A stretch of 64,000 nucleotides of DNA from Rhizobium skierniewicense (lineage in GTDB: Bacteria; Pseudomonadota; Alphaproteobacteria; Rhizobiales; Rhizobiaceae), in contig NZ_JACIDV010000012.1 in NCBI RefSeq assembly GCF_014196515.1, positions 1 through 64,000 of the forward strand, read 5' to 3'. The position numbers were made by a program, and so were the translations under genes. The notes under the pieces were generated by a model, which saw only the letters and a program-made list of their open reading frames with translations, made no database searches and had not been told where the DNA came from. Below, piece by piece: positions 25,841-35,997 of this stretch (position 1 is the stretch's first letter; the number at the start of each line of letters is the position of its first letter).

Positions 25841-25999
25841 GGCCTGTTCACTTGTCGCCGCAATCACAAAGAGTTGCCAACATTTGTCAATTCCCAGATT
25901 TATAGTGGCTCTTCGTTTGTTGAATAGCCATTTTGGTGTTTGAAAAACCTTCGCAAACGTCTTACATCGGTTCAAAGCAAAATTCAGGGAGTTTGCGTT

Positions 26000-26236
26000 A
26001 TGGGTTCTTTTAGTGTGTGGCATTGGCTGATCGTTCTGGTGATCGTGCTGGTCCTGTTTGGTCGCGGCAAGATTCCGGAACTGATGGGCGATGTTGCAAA
26101 GGGTATCAAGAGCTTCAAGAAGGGCATGGCTGACGAAGACGGCACACCGCGTCCGGCAGACCACGACACCACGCAAGATCCGGCCCCTCCTGTCCACACA
26201 CGGACGGTCGACCACAAGGCTGACGAGCTCAAGTAA
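26000..26236 (+). CDS. tatA: Twin-arginine translocase subunit TatA
   Basis: 78 residues from ATG 26000 with GGGAG nine bases upstream; the upstream in-frame start would add 20 residues that disturb the short N-terminus required by the family. Layout: [20 protein letters not shown] membrane helix, [10 protein letters not shown] hinge, amphipathic helix ([15 protein letters not shown]) and an acidic unstructured tail. TatA oligomers form the pore that passes folded proteins across the inner membrane. It heads the tatABC operon. Confidence 0.95.
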   Translation: MGSFSVWHWLIVLVIVLVLFGRGKIPELMGDVAKGIKSFKKGMADEDGTPRPADHDTTQDPAPPVHTRTVDHKADELK

Positions 26237-26295
26237 TCGATTTTGCGGTGCGGTGCTGAAAGCCGCTTCGCGACACTGCGCGTGTCAGGAGCTTT

Positions 26296-27159
26296 ATGAT
26301 GTTTGATATCGGCTGGAGCGAGCTTCTGGTGATTGCGGTCGTATTGATCGTTGTCGTTGGCCCGAAAGACTTGCCGCCCATGATCCGCGCTTTCGGTAAG
26401 ACGATGGCCGGTTTGCGCAAGATGGCCGGCGATTTCCGCAGCCAATTCGACGAGGCTTTGAAAGAAGCCGATATGGACGACGTTCGTCAGACGATATCCG
26501 ACGTCCGTAATCTGAACCCGACGAATTCGATCCGCGATGCGATGAACCCGCTTCGCCAGCTGGGCAATGAGATCAGGGCTGATTTGAAGGGGGCAACGAC
26601 CCCGGCAAGCTCTCCGGCGACCAGCGCGCCTGCCGGTGCACCAGCGGTCAGCCTGGCCGAGCCTGACATGAAACTCCCCGATGGCCCGCCTGCCATCGCC
26701 ACGCAGGCTGCCGCTGCGGTCACGGCGGTCGGTCCTGCAACTGCGGCCACTGCAAGCGTAGCGCCTACGGACGCCGCGGCCCCCGTCGTCGTCGCAGAAA
26801 CCGAGCAAAAGCCACGGACCATACGCAAGTCGGCATCTCCGAAATCCGTTCAGGAAGCCGAAGCTGAAAAGGTGGTTGCGAAACCCAAGCGTGCCACAAG
26901 GACCGTTTCGGCCAAGACGGAGGCCGCAAAAACGGCCAGTGACAAGCCCGTTGCACCCAAAAGCGCTCAACCGGCTGTTCTGACCGAGGTCGCGGCAAAA
27001 GTAACAAAGGTCAAGGCCGCTAAGGCGACAGTCGCGGCGGGAAAGCCGATGGTCGACAGAGCCAAAGCGGTGGTGAAAAAGACCGATCCAGACATGGCGG
27101 CGTCGGTTACACCCGCAAAAACAGCAAAGACGGCCAAAGCCAAAAAGGGTGAAGCATGA
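26296..27159 (+). CDS. tatB: Twin-arginine translocase subunit TatB
   Basis: 287 residues; the start is ATG 26296 or the adjacent ATG 26299, both served by AGGAG. MFDIGWSELLVIAVVLIVVV is the membrane helix, GPKDLPPMIRAFGKTMAGLR the hinge and amphipathic helix. The C-terminal half is a Lys/Ala/Pro-rich disordered tail, longer than in E. coli TatB (171 residues) but usual for Rhizobiales. TatB and TatC form the signal-peptide receptor. The last four bases overlap tatC (ATGA). Confidence 0.95.
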   Translation: MMFDIGWSELLVIAVVLIVVVGPKDLPPMIRAFGKTMAGLRKMAGDFRSQFDEALKEADMDDVRQTISDVRNLNPTNSIRDAMNPLRQLGNEIRADLKGATTPASSPATSAPAGAPAVSLAEPDMKLPDGPPAIATQAAAAVTAVGPATAATASVAPTDAAAPVVVAETEQKPRTIRKSASPKSVQEAEAEKVVAKPKRATRTVSAKTEAAKTASDKPVAPKSAQPAVLTEVAAKVTKVKAAKATVAAGKPMVDRAKAVVKKTDPDMAASVTPAKTAKTAKAKKGEA

Positions 27160-27968
27160 GTGCCGATATCGGAGATAAGCCACAGCCGCTTATCGAACAC
27201 CTCATGGAGCTGCGCACGCGGCTGATCTGGTCGCTTGGCGCTTTCTTCATTGCCTTCATCGGTTGCTTCGCTTTCGCCAAGCAGCTGTTCAACCTGTTGG
27301 TCATTCCCTACAAATGGGCTGTGATCTGGGCCGGGCTTGATGTCGCCAAGTCTTCGCTCATCTATACCGCGCCACAAGAATTCTTCTTCACCCAGATCAA
27401 GGTCGCGATGTTCGGCGCGCTGGTCATTTCGTTTCCGGTCATTGCTTCTCAGCTCTACAAATTCGTGGCGCCAGGTCTCTACAAGAACGAACGTGCAGCC
27501 TTTCTGCCGTTTCTGATCGCGTCTCCTCTGCTGTTTCTGCTTGGTGGTGCGCTCGTCTATTTCTTCTTCACGCCCATGGTCATGTGGTTCTTCCTCGCCA
27601 TGCAGCAATTGCCCGAGGATGGTGAGGTCGCGATTTCGCTGATGCCGAAGGTGTCGGAGTATCTCAGCCTCATCATGACGCTGGTGCTGTCCTTTGGTCT
27701 GGTATTCCAGTTGCCGGTGGTCACCACGCTTCTGGCGCGGGTCGGCTTGCTGACCAGCCAATGGCTCAGGGAAAAGCGCAAATTCGCGATCGTCGGTGCC
27801 TTCGTGGTTGCAGCCGTGCTGACGCCGCCGGATCCCATGTCCCAGATCGGTCTTGCGTTGCCCGCGATCCTTCTCTACGAGATTTCCATACATTTGGCTC
27901 GACTCGTGGAGAAGAAGCGCGCTGAGGAAAATGCAGGCCGTGAGCTTGAGGATTCCAGTGAGGACTGA
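27156..27968 (+). CDS. tatC: Twin-arginine translocase subunit TatC
   Basis: 270 residues, six membrane helices. The N-terminus PLIEHLMELRTRLIWSLGAF is the conserved TatC start with the Glu that contacts the twin-arginine signal, and KLSEYLSLI-type periplasmic motif VSEYLSLIMTLVLSFGLVFQ and FVVAAVLTPPDPMSQ are conserved too. It recognises substrates with TatB. Its start overlaps the tatB stop, so the two are translationally coupled. A terminator follows, so serS has its own start of transcription or partial read-through. Confidence 0.96.
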   Translation: MSADIGDKPQPLIEHLMELRTRLIWSLGAFFIAFIGCFAFAKQLFNLLVIPYKWAVIWAGLDVAKSSLIYTAPQEFFFTQIKVAMFGALVISFPVIASQLYKFVAPGLYKNERAAFLPFLIASPLLFLLGGALVYFFFTPMVMWFFLAMQQLPEDGEVAISLMPKVSEYLSLIMTLVLSFGLVFQLPVVTTLLARVGLLTSQWLREKRKFAIVGAFVVAAVLTPPDPMSQIGLALPAILLYEISIHLARLVEKKRAEENAGRELEDSSED

Positions 27969-27993
27969 CGGTTTCCGCCAGGATCTTCTTCAG

Positions 27994-28026
27994 ACGCCGG
28001 GCCTCATGTCCCGGCGTTTTGTTTTT
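27994..28026 (+). terminator. tatC terminator
   Basis: ACGCCGGG and CCCGGCGT arms with an eight-base loop, followed by TTTTGTTTTT. Confidence 0.8.
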
Positions 28027-28060
28027 CAAAACATGATGCAAATTACGGTCTGGAACCACG

Positions 28061-29344
28061 ATGCACGATATTAAATGGATACGCGAAAACCCTGAAGCCT
28101 TCGATGCTGGCCTTGCCAGGCGCAACGCCGAGCCGCAATCCGCGTCGTTGATTGCACTTGATGAAAAGCGCCGTTCCGTGATCCAGACGCTGCAGGACAT
28201 GCAGTCGCGCCGCAACGCGGCATCCAAGGAAATCGGCGCGGCGATGGCCCAGAAGAATGCCGAGCTTGCCGAAAAGCTGAAGGCCGAAGTCGCCGACATC
28301 AAGGAGAGCATGCCGCGCCTTGAGGAAGAGGACCGTCAGGTGTCGGCGGAACTGACCGACGCCCTGTCGCGCATTCCCAACCTGCCTTTCGATGACGTGC
28401 CGCAGGGCAAGGACGAGCACGACAACATCGTTGCCCGCGTTGTTGGCCAGAAGCCCGGCTGGAACCATCCCGCCAAGGAACATTACGAAATCGGTGAGGC
28501 TCTCGGCTACATGGATTTCGACCGCGCGGCAAAACTGTCGGGATCGCGCTTTACGGTGCTGACCAATCAGATCGCCCGGCTGGAGCGCGCGCTTGGGCAG
28601 TTCATGATCGACCTGCACACCAGCGAGCATGGCTACACGGAAGTATCTTCGCCGCTGATGGTGCGCGACGAGGCGATGTATGGCACCGGCCAGCTTCCGA
28701 AGTTTGCCGAGGATTTGTTCAGGACGACCGATGGCCGCTGGCTCATTCCAACAGCCGAGGTGACGCTGACGAACCTTGTCGCCGGTGAAATTCTCGACGC
28801 TGAAAAGCTGCCGCTGCGCTTTACCGCGCTGACCCCATCGTTCCGCTCTGAGGCCGGTTCTGCCGGTCGCGATACACGCGGCATGCTGCGCCAGCACCAG
28901 TTCTGGAAATGCGAACTCGTGTCGATCACCGATGCCGAAAGCGCGATCGAGGAACATGAGCGCATGACGGCCTGCGCCGAAGAGGTGCTGAAGCGCCTCG
29001 GCTTGCATTTCCGCACCATGACGCTGTGCACCGGCGACATGGGCTTTGGCGCGCGCAAGACCTACGACCTCGAAGTCTGGCTTCCCGGGCAGGATACCTA
29101 CCGCGAAATCTCGTCCTGCTCGGTCTGTGGCGATTTCCAGGGGCGGCGCATGGATGCGCGCTACCGCGCCAAGGGTGAGAAGGCGACGAAGTTCGTGCAC
29201 ACGCTCAATGGCTCGGGCACGGCTGTCGGCCGCTGCCTGATCGCCGTTCTGGAGAACTATCTGAACGAAGATGGTTCGGTGACCGTTCCGGACGTGCTGC
29301 TGCCTTACATGGGCGGCCTGACGCGGATCGAAAAGGCTGCCTGA
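28061..29344 (+). CDS. serS: Seryl-tRNA synthetase
   Basis: 427 residues. The N-terminal long coiled-coil arm (residues about 30-110) binds the tRNA-Ser variable arm. The class II motifs are seen: [20 protein letters not shown] (motif 2 with its Arg), [13 protein letters not shown], and [18 protein letters not shown] (motif 3). It charges tRNA-Ser, also needed for selenocysteine if used. The stop lies 20 bases before surE, so serS-surE-pcm form one transcription unit. Confidence 0.97.
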   Translation: MHDIKWIRENPEAFDAGLARRNAEPQSASLIALDEKRRSVIQTLQDMQSRRNAASKEIGAAMAQKNAELAEKLKAEVADIKESMPRLEEEDRQVSAELTDALSRIPNLPFDDVPQGKDEHDNIVARVVGQKPGWNHPAKEHYEIGEALGYMDFDRAAKLSGSRFTVLTNQIARLERALGQFMIDLHTSEHGYTEVSSPLMVRDEAMYGTGQLPKFAEDLFRTTDGRWLIPTAEVTLTNLVAGEILDAEKLPLRFTALTPSFRSEAGSAGRDTRGMLRQHQFWKCELVSITDAESAIEEHERMTACAEEVLKRLGLHFRTMTLCTGDMGFGARKTYDLEVWLPGQDTYREISSCSVCGDFQGRRMDARYRAKGEKATKFVHTLNGSGTAVGRCLIAVLENYLNEDGSVTVPDVLLPYMGGLTRIEKAA

Positions 29345-29364
29345 TAGACCGGAGAGGACGTTTC

Positions 29365-30141
29365 ATGCGGATTTTGCTGACCAATGATGACGGCATTCAT
29401 GCCGAGGGACTGGCAGTGCTTGAGCGCATTGCCCGAACCATTTCAGATGACGTCTGGATTGTCGCGCCGGAAACGGACCAGAGCGGGCTTGCCCATTCTC
29501 TGACGCTCTCGGAGCCTCTGCGTCTGCGCAAGATTTCTGACAAGCATTTTGCCCTGCGTGGGACACCCACCGACTGCGTGATCATGGGTGTCCGCGAAGT
29601 GCTGCCGGGCAAGCCGGATCTGGTTCTTTCGGGTGTCAATTCCGGTGCCAACATGGCCGACGACGTGACCTATTCCGGGACCATTGCCGGTGCCATAGAA
29701 GGCACGCTCCAGGGCGTTCGCTCCTTTGCGCTCAGTCAGGCTTATGCCCACACCGGCCATGCAGAGCGCATCGTTCCCTGGGAGGTGGCTGAGACCCATG
29801 CCCCTGATCTTATCCGCAAACTGATCGATGTCGATCTTCCAGCCGAAACATTTCTCAATCTCAACTTCCCCAACTGCGCTCCCGCCGATGTGAAGGGCGT
29901 GAGCGTGACGGGGCAGGGTAAGCTTGATTTCGGCATGAATGTCGAGCAGCGTCAGGATGGACGGGGTCTGCCCTATTACTGGCTGCGCTTCGGCGAGCGA
30001 CTGGGCGATTTTCTCGAAGGCACCGATATTCACGCTGTCAGGGATGGCCGTATCTCGGTAACGCCGCTCAAGCTTGATATGACGGATTACACGGTAAAAG
30101 ATCGCGTGGAAAAAGCGCTTGGACTTGGAGTGCAAGGTTGA
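29365..30141 (+). CDS. surE: 5'/3'-nucleotidase SurE
   Basis: 258 residues. [16 protein letters not shown] has the metal-binding Asp pair, then [11 protein letters not shown] and [20 protein letters not shown], all SurE signatures. The enzyme dephosphorylates nucleoside monophosphates and is linked to stress survival. It is followed by a pcm-family gene with a four-base overlap, and by an NlpD-like gene, the same order as in E. coli surE-pcm-nlpD. Confidence 0.95.
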   Translation: MRILLTNDDGIHAEGLAVLERIARTISDDVWIVAPETDQSGLAHSLTLSEPLRLRKISDKHFALRGTPTDCVIMGVREVLPGKPDLVLSGVNSGANMADDVTYSGTIAGAIEGTLQGVRSFALSQAYAHTGHAERIVPWEVAETHAPDLIRKLIDVDLPAETFLNLNFPNCAPADVKGVSVTGQGKLDFGMNVEQRQDGRGLPYYWLRFGERLGDFLEGTDIHAVRDGRISVTPLKLDMTDYTVKDRVEKALGLGVQG

Positions 30142-30791
30142 AGTCTGCAATGGTCGAGAAAGAGGGCTTCGCCGCCCTGGTGTTGAGGTTAAGAGCCGAA
30201 GGCATTTCCGATATCGACCTGTTGACGGCGGTTGAGCAGTGCCCGCGTTCGCAATTCGTGCCCGCGCAATTTGCAGCGGACGCCTATTCCAGTCGGACCA
30301 TCCCCATCGATTGCGGTGCGTTCATGGAAAGCGCCGATATGGCGGTGAAGCTCGTTCACCGGCTTCAGGTCAAGCCCGGCCAGCGGATTTTGGAAATCGG
30401 TACTGGCAGCGGTTTCATGACGGCGGTGATGGGGCGGCGTTCGGAACGGGTCGTTTCGATCGACCGTTACAAGACGCTGGTGCAAATGGCGCAGAACCGC
30501 ATGGATGATCTCGGCATTCGCAATGTGGTGATCAGGCAGGCCGATGGCATGAATGGTCTGATGGGCGAGGGCACGTTCGACCGAATCATCTCCACAGCTG
30601 CCTTTACCGATATGCCACGCTTTTTTACCGAGCAGATCGTGTCAGGCGGCATGATGATCGCGCCGATCCTGTTGGAAGACGGACGCTGCGTCATGACCCG
30701 TTTTTCCAAGACGGGCAGCCGATTCGAGCGTGAGGAAATATTCGAGACGCCTTATCTGCCAATCGAACCGCACATTGCGCGGTACCTGTGA
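30138..30791 (+). CDS. pcm: Protein-L-isoaspartate O-methyltransferase
   Basis: 217 residues from TTG 30138, which overlaps the surE stop and has GGAG seven bases upstream; an ATG at 30150 lacks a well-spaced site. The fold motifs are [20 protein letters not shown] (SAM motif I), VVSIDRY, and [14 protein letters not shown]. The Pcm N-terminus is seen in [16 protein letters not shown] and SRTIPIDCG. The canonical GQTISQP active-site segment reads [10 protein letters not shown] here, so catalysis on isoaspartate should not be assumed. Context with surE supports a protein- or stress-repair role. Confidence 0.82.
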   Translation: MKSAMVEKEGFAALVLRLRAEGISDIDLLTAVEQCPRSQFVPAQFAADAYSSRTIPIDCGAFMESADMAVKLVHRLQVKPGQRILEIGTGSGFMTAVMGRRSERVVSIDRYKTLVQMAQNRMDDLGIRNVVIRQADGMNGLMGEGTFDRIISTAAFTDMPRFFTEQIVSGGMMIAPILLEDGRCVMTRFSKTGSRFEREEIFETPYLPIEPHIARYL

Positions 30792-30792
30792 C

Positions 30793-30835
30793 AAAATGAA
30801 ACCCGGTCATGTCGGGTGCGTATGGGCTTCATTTT
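30793..30835 (+). terminator. Hairpin ending the serS-surE-pcm unit
   Basis: AAAATGAAACCC and GGGCTTCATTTT pair at eleven of twelve positions. The T tract is short (TTTT), and a second small GGG/CCC pairing lies in the loop. Confidence 0.5.
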
Positions 30836-31023
30836 GAGCAACGCAGTCATTGAAAAATATTTTTAGCCGTAAACGCCTGTGGAACAGGGATTTCAGCACC
30901 CTGTCATGGTTATCGAAGTGTCAAAAAACATCAAAATCGCATGACGTTTTAACGGCGTGGTAACACTAACGCGCTTTAATCATCTCCATCAACGCATGGT
31001 TTTCCCAACTCGGGAGAGGGGCC

Positions 31024-32679
31024 TTGCAGAGTGTAATTTTCAGCCGGATCGATCCCGATGCGGCGGTTGGCGTCAGTGTAGATCGAGTCATGCGTATGAG
31101 TAATTCGCCTAAAATCGGAAAATCAGTCGCAAAGATGTTCGCAGCGGCATTGCTGGCAAGCGTCGCAACGGGTTGTAGTTCGGACGCCACGCGATTTGGC
31201 GGCCTGTTTTCCAGCGGACCAGACCAAATGACGACTGCATCCATTCCTTCGCGCGGCGGTGCTGTACCTGCGCCCGTTCCGCAGAACGACATGAACAACG
31301 GCGGTGGCTATGCCGCCTCTGCGCCGCAGGGTGGCTACGCCAACCAGAATACGGCGATGAACCAGCCTTATCCGGCATCCAATGGCGGCTATGGTTCGGT
31401 TCAGCCCTCTTCTGCACGCGTAGCCTCGTCTTCGGCATCTGTTCAACGTCAGGAGCTTTCGGCTCCATCGCCGTCCAGCCGCCGCGAGCCTGCCACGCGT
31501 AACGAAGCGATGGCGCAGCCAATGCCCTCGGCGCGGTCGAATTCGGCGCCTTCCATGGCCTCGGCCCGCGTGCAGAGCAATGGTGCGGACAATCTCTCGA
31601 CAGGCTCCATCAAGGCCGCCGACAATGGCTGGCACACCGATGGTGCGTCTTCGGTCACGTTGAGATCGGGTGAGACCATCGCAACGCTGTCCAAGCGCTA
31701 TGGCGTACCCGAGAAGGCATTGCTTCAGGCCAATGGTCTGTCCAGCGCATCTGCTGCGGCACCCGGCCAGTCGATCATCATTCCGAAGTTCGGTCAGTCC
31801 CGCAACGCAGCCCGCGCTGCATCCGGCAATATCGACCTCAGCAAGAACAACAACAGCCCGACACCGACGCGTGGTCCCGAGCAGAACGTGGCCGTTCTAC
31901 CAAGCCAAGGTGCGGCGCGCGACAAGGCTTCGGCAGACGCTGGCAAGTTGACGCCTCCCGGCGGCAAGCCACTTCCGCCAGCTGGTGGCTACAAGGTTCA
32001 GGCAGGCGACAGCCTTGCCAAGATCGCTCGCGCAAATGGCGTCTCGGTCGCCGACCTGAAGGCTGCAAACGGAATTACCGATGGCAGCGTTCGTATCGGC
32101 CAGACGTTGAAAATCCCAGGTGCCGGCACCGATGGCATCAAGACGGCATCGGTTCAGCATCAGGCGCCGGCGGCCACCAAGCCAGTCGAAGCACCGGTGG
32201 CGACGGCGAAGGTCGAGGCACCGAAGGCGCCAGCCGCAGACGCCAGCGTCAGCGACGTTGAGAAGAAGTCGGACATGGCGTCGATTGCGCCGGAGTCGAC
32301 GGGTATCGGCAAATATCGCTGGCCGGTTCGCGGCGCTGTGATCTCCGGTTTCGGTGAAAACGTCGATGGCAGCCGCAACGATGGCATCAACATCTCCGTG
32401 CCCGAGGGTACGCCGATCAAGGCCGCTGAAAACGGTGTCGTCATCTACTCCGGCAACGGCTTGAAGCAGCTCGGCAACACCGTCCTTATCCGTCACGACG
32501 ATGGCCGCGTCACGGTTTACGGCAACGCTGCCAATCTGGAGGTCCAGCGTGGCCAGAAGGTTCAGCGCGGCCAGACCGTTGCAACGTCCGGCATGACGGG
32601 CAGCGCAAAGCGTCCACAGGTTCACTTCGAAGTCCGCAAGGACGCCACACCGGTGAACCCATCCTCTTTCCTCGAGTAG
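31024..32679 (+). CDS. NlpD-like LysM/M23 lipoprotein, probably an amidase activator
   Basis: 551 residues from TTG 31024, chosen for GGAGAGG upstream; in-frame ATGs at 31090 and 31096 would give a compact signal (KMFAAALLASVATGC) with a lipidated Cys. A Ser/Pro/Gln-rich linker leads to LysM 1 (about 209-255), LysM 2 (about 320-366) and an M23 (LytM) domain from about 430. The M23 zinc ligands are mostly missing: the H-x-x-x-D pair reads NDGINI, and the first His of H-x-H is Gln (RPQVHFEV). Such degenerate LytM proteins (NlpD, EnvC) activate amidases at the division site rather than cut murein. It follows surE-pcm, the nlpD position in gammaproteobacteria. Confidence 0.8.
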   Translation: MQSVIFSRIDPDAAVGVSVDRVMRMSNSPKIGKSVAKMFAAALLASVATGCSSDATRFGGLFSSGPDQMTTASIPSRGGAVPAPVPQNDMNNGGGYAASAPQGGYANQNTAMNQPYPASNGGYGSVQPSSARVASSSASVQRQELSAPSPSSRREPATRNEAMAQPMPSARSNSAPSMASARVQSNGADNLSTGSIKAADNGWHTDGASSVTLRSGETIATLSKRYGVPEKALLQANGLSSASAAAPGQSIIIPKFGQSRNAARAASGNIDLSKNNNSPTPTRGPEQNVAVLPSQGAARDKASADAGKLTPPGGKPLPPAGGYKVQAGDSLAKIARANGVSVADLKAANGITDGSVRIGQTLKIPGAGTDGIKTASVQHQAPAATKPVEAPVATAKVEAPKAPAADASVSDVEKKSDMASIAPESTGIGKYRWPVRGAVISGFGENVDGSRNDGINISVPEGTPIKAAENGVVIYSGNGLKQLGNTVLIRHDDGRVTVYGNAANLEVQRGQKVQRGQTVATSGMTGSAKRPQVHFEVRKDATPVNPSSFLE

Positions 32680-32698
32680 GTATTGCGTCTCAGGAATG

Positions 32699-32729
32699 GA
32701 AAAAGCCGGGTCAACGCCCGGCTTTTTTT
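32699..32729. terminator. Bidirectional terminator between the NlpD-like gene and mobB
   Basis: AAAAGCCGGG and CCCGGCTTTT arms with a six-base loop, T run on the plus strand and A run before the left arm, so it can serve both convergent genes. Confidence 0.8.
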
Positions 32730-32733
32730 CGTT

Positions 32734-33246
32734 TCAGGGTCTCGTCAGCCCGACCGTGCGTTCGATGAAGTCTGCAATCGTGGCCGTATCGTCGAGATCA
32801 AATACCGGCAACGCCGTGTCAACGATGGCATGATCGGCAGCGATGGCGATGATGTGCGGATCGGATGGGGCGAGCGGCTCCGTCTTTGCCGCCTCCAGCC
32901 GACGTGCCTCGATCTTGGAAACGGGTTCGTATTTGTAGCCCTCGATCAGGACCAGATCGCAAGGCGCGATCCGCGAGAGGATGTCGGCGAAGGATGGCTC
33001 CGGGCCTCCGCGGAGTTCGTGCATGATGGCAAAGCGGGTGCCAGAGACGATGGTCACTTCATGCGCGCCTGCCTGTCTGTGCCGCCAGCTATCGGCACCG
33101 ACCTTGTCGATATCGAAATCATGGTGTGCATGCTTGATCGTGGAGACGCGGTAGCCTCGCGCCGTCAACTCCGTGACGATGCGGACGGCGAGTCCTGTCT
33201 TGCCTGAATTCTTCCAGCCGGAAATACCAAATACTTTTTGGGTCAT
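32734..33246 (-). CDS. mobB: Molybdopterin-guanine dinucleotide biosynthesis adaptor MobB
   Basis: 170 residues with a P-loop at residues 10-17 (GWKNSGKT) and the MobB motifs [20 protein letters not shown] and [11 protein letters not shown]. It binds GTP and assists MobA in attaching GMP to molybdopterin. Its start overlaps the mobA stop by four bases (ATGA). It is the last gene of the minus-strand unit that begins with the EamA exporter or with moaA. Confidence 0.93.
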   Translation of the reverse strand: MTQKVFGISGWKNSGKTGLAVRIVTELTARGYRVSTIKHAHHDFDIDKVGADSWRHRQAGAHEVTIVSGTRFAIMHELRGGPEPSFADILSRIAPCDLVLIEGYKYEPVSKIEARRLEAAKTEPLAPSDPHIIAIAADHAIVDTALPVFDLDDTATIADFIERTVGLTRP

Positions 33247-33872
33247 ACGGACATGCTTCTCAAAAAAGTCTCGGCTGTGGCGAGCTCATCCGGCGTATTG
33301 ATGTTGTAGAACGGGTCGATGGACGCGGTTTCGCTTTCGAGCGTGGCAAAGGTCACACCCAGCGTGTGATGCCGCGCCAAGAAGCTGCGGATGCGGCGGT
33401 TGTTGTCATCCGCCAGCCAGTGTTCCAGATCATCTGCGATGGAGACGGGCCACAGACCGAATACCGGATGGACATGACCGCTGGACGCGGCGATGACGAT
33501 GGCGTCCTCCTGCATGATGTGATCCGCGAGGCGCGATGACAGGTCGTCGGGGAAGAACGGACTGTCGGCGGGAACGGTCAGGATATGCGATGCCTGCGCA
33601 GCGTGGTTGGCGAAGTAACGCATGCCGGCAAGAATGCCTGCTAGCGGACCGGCGTGACCGGCCTTTGTATCGGGCACCAGCGGCAGTTCGAACGTCTGTG
33701 CCCAGGCCTCCGCTGCATTGAGGGCGAGTTTGGAAACCTGAGGATGGACGCGCTCGATGACGTGGGTCAACAACGGCTTGCCGCCAAGTTGGCTCAGCGC
33801 CTTGTTCGTGCCCATGCGTCTGGAAAGACCGCCCGCCAGGATGAGGCCGGGTGTGGCTTGTCTCGATGTCAT
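33243..33872 (-). CDS. mobA: Molybdenum cofactor guanylyltransferase MobA
   Basis: 209 residues from ATG 33872, which overlaps the stop codon of the upstream transporter (TGATG); a GTG one codon earlier is possible. The nucleotidyltransferase signature is [18 protein letters not shown], followed by [12 protein letters not shown] and [12 protein letters not shown] with the metal-binding Asp. MobA transfers GMP from GTP to Mo-molybdopterin, giving the guanine dinucleotide form used by DMSO-reductase-family enzymes. It is coupled to mobB downstream. Confidence 0.94.
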   Translation of the reverse strand: MTSRQATPGLILAGGLSRRMGTNKALSQLGGKPLLTHVIERVHPQVSKLALNAAEAWAQTFELPLVPDTKAGHAGPLAGILAGMRYFANHAAQASHILTVPADSPFFPDDLSSRLADHIMQEDAIVIAASSGHVHPVFGLWPVSIADDLEHWLADDNNRRIRSFLARHHTLGVTFATLESETASIDPFYNINTPDELATAETFLRSMSV

Positions 33873-35098
33873 CACGCTTTGCCTTGCTGCATGTCCTGAT
33901 GGTGTCGGCGTTCCTGAACGCCGGTATAGGCGCTTGCCATAATCGCCAGCATCGCATTGAGCAACATCATCAGCAAGAGGGGCGTCGTCCCCGCCTCCTT
34001 AGAGAGCAGCGAGGAGGCAAGCACCGAAAGTGCGGCTCCTCCGCCGATGGTCAGCGCGCCACCAAGGCCTGACGCGGAACCAGCCAGATGCGGCTGGACG
34101 TTCACCATGCCAGCATTGGCGCTCGGCAAGGTCACGCCATTTCCCACGCCGATCAGGGCGAGTGGCAGGAAAAACTCGTAATGGCTGTTGAGGCCGAGAA
34201 AGGGCAGGGCGATCGCCCCGACGATACCGGCAGTGGCAATGCCGTTTCCTGCCAGCATCATCCGGGAAATGCCCACCCGCTGTGCGTAACGGCCGGACAG
34301 GAAGTTTCCGAGCATATAGCCGCCCGCCATGAAAAAGAACTGCATGCCGAGGACGGCGGGTGTCAATTCGTAGAGCACGCTACCTACGAAAGGCGCGCCG
34401 CCCAGAAACGAGAAGAACACGCCGGATGAAAACGTGGAGGTCAGCGCATAGCCCCAGAAACGTTTGGAATGGAGAAGCTGCGGCCAGGCCTTGAACTGCG
34501 CGGAAAAGCTCGCCGATTTCTCATGGTTGGTTTCTCCGAGGTCGAAAAAGACCAGAAGAAGCATGGCCACGCCACAGCATGCGACGAGAACGAAACTGGC
34601 TTGCCAACCGGCGATGTCATTGAGGACGCCGCCGATTGTGGGGCCGACCATAGGAACAGCCGACATCCCCATGGTCACATAGCCGATCATCGATGCTGCG
34701 CGGTCCGCAGGCACCATATCGCGCACGATGGCACGGGACAGGACAAATCCGGAGGCGACGACGGCCTGGAGCAGACGACCGATCATGAAGACGGTGATGT
34801 TGGGAGCGACTGCACAGATCACGGTCGCAATGATCATGATCGAGAGGCAGGCCAGCAGCACTGGACGTCTACCGTAGAGATCGGACAGAGGACCGATGAG
34901 CAGTTGCAGGGCGGCGGTCGCGGCCAGATAACCCGAGACGGCGAATTGCATGACGGCGTAATCGGTTTCGAAATACACCGCCATTGCCGCCAGAGACGGC
35001 AGGAAGATATTGATGCAGAGCGCGGCAACGCCCGAAACGAGCACGAGTGTCGCGATATGCGGCGGGGTTGATCTATCGAGGAAGCGGACCGTCGTCAT
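33872..35098 (-). CDS. MFS multidrug exporter, Bcr/CflA family
   Basis: 408 residues, twelve membrane helices. Between helices 2 and 3 is [14 protein letters not shown], the MFS motif A of drug:H+ antiporters. [20 protein letters not shown] with [10 protein letters not shown] is the Bcr/CflA type. It probably exports drugs or metabolites in exchange for protons. The substrate cannot be read from sequence. It overlaps the upstream EamA gene by four bases and mobA at its stop codon, so it is translationally embedded in the cofactor operon. Confidence 0.85.
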   Translation of the reverse strand: MTTVRFLDRSTPPHIATLVLVSGVAALCINIFLPSLAAMAVYFETDYAVMQFAVSGYLAATAALQLLIGPLSDLYGRRPVLLACLSIMIIATVICAVAPNITVFMIGRLLQAVVASGFVLSRAIVRDMVPADRAASMIGYVTMGMSAVPMVGPTIGGVLNDIAGWQASFVLVACCGVAMLLLVFFDLGETNHEKSASFSAQFKAWPQLLHSKRFWGYALTSTFSSGVFFSFLGGAPFVGSVLYELTPAVLGMQFFFMAGGYMLGNFLSGRYAQRVGISRMMLAGNGIATAGIVGAIALPFLGLNSHYEFFLPLALIGVGNGVTLPSANAGMVNVQPHLAGSASGLGGALTIGGGAALSVLASSLLSKEAGTTPLLLMMLLNAMLAIMASAYTGVQERRHHQDMQQGKA

Positions 35099-35997
35099 TG
35101 TATTCTCGTGGATGTCTTTGCGAGCGGTGGCTGCTTACGCCTGCTTTCACGGTAGAAGGTGTAGAGGCCCGATGCGACGATGATGGCCGTACCGAGCAAA
35201 ATCCACGGCGTCATCTTCTCACCAAACACGATATATCCGATGGAGAAGGCCCAGATCATGCTGGTGTAGCGGAAGGGCGCGACAAAGGCGATGTCGCCGC
35301 TGCGCATCGACAGGATAACGGCCTGATAGCCGATGACGACCAGAATGGCCGCAGCGAAGAGGTGGAACCAGACAGAGACGTCCATCGGTTGCCATCCGCC
35401 AAAGGGGACGATCAGGGCCGCACCAAAGATGGTGTTCACGACTGCGGTGGTCATCGTCACCGTGAGCGAGGGAATATCGGTATACATGCGCCGGGTCAGG
35501 AGATCGCGGCCCGCGGTGACGAAGACGGCACCCACCACGAGCAGTGAAACCGTTGTAAAGCCATCGGGAGCCGGCCGCAGGATAATCAGCACGCCGATGA
35601 AGCCGACGAGGATCGCGGTCCAGCGTCGCCAGCCGACCGGCTCGCGCAGAAAAATGGCAGCACCCAGCGTGACTGCAAGGGGCAATGACTGCATGATGGC
35701 CGACACATTGGCGAAACCCATGGTGGCCAGCGCCCGCAGGTAAAGGATAGATGCGGCGACTTCACAGAGACAGCGCATCAGGATGATGGGCCGCATGATC
35801 GTCTTCAGCGGACGCAGGGCGCCCATTTGGCGGGCAATGAAAAAGACGAGAACGCAGGTGATGACACCGCGAACAAACAGAATTTGGCCGGTGTTGATAT
35901 AGGGCGTGACGGATTTGGTGAAGGCGTCATTGATCGTAAAGCATGCCATCGCGAGCGCCATCAGCAACGCGCCGCGGGTATTGTCCGTCAATGCCAT
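35095..35997 (-). CDS. EamA/DMT family transporter
   Basis: 300 residues from ATG 35997 (MALTDNTRGALLMALAMACF); the longer frame from 36078 adds non-conserved residues. Ten membrane helices form two EamA repeats (TINDAFTKSVTPYINTGQIL, then the half starting near RDLLTRRMYTDIPSL). The conserved GEKMTPWILLGTAIIVASG ends the second repeat. This superfamily exports metabolites or amino acids. Substrate unknown. It is the first of four overlapping genes (EamA, MFS, mobA, mobB), 134 bases downstream of moaA. Confidence 0.85.
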   Translation of the reverse strand: MALTDNTRGALLMALAMACFTINDAFTKSVTPYINTGQILFVRGVITCVLVFFIARQMGALRPLKTIMRPIILMRCLCEVAASILYLRALATMGFANVSAIMQSLPLAVTLGAAIFLREPVGWRRWTAILVGFIGVLIILRPAPDGFTTVSLLVVGAVFVTAGRDLLTRRMYTDIPSLTVTMTTAVVNTIFGAALIVPFGGWQPMDVSVWFHLFAAAILVVIGYQAVILSMRSGDIAFVAPFRYTSMIWAFSIGYIVFGEKMTPWILLGTAIIVASGLYTFYRESRRKQPPLAKTSTRIQ

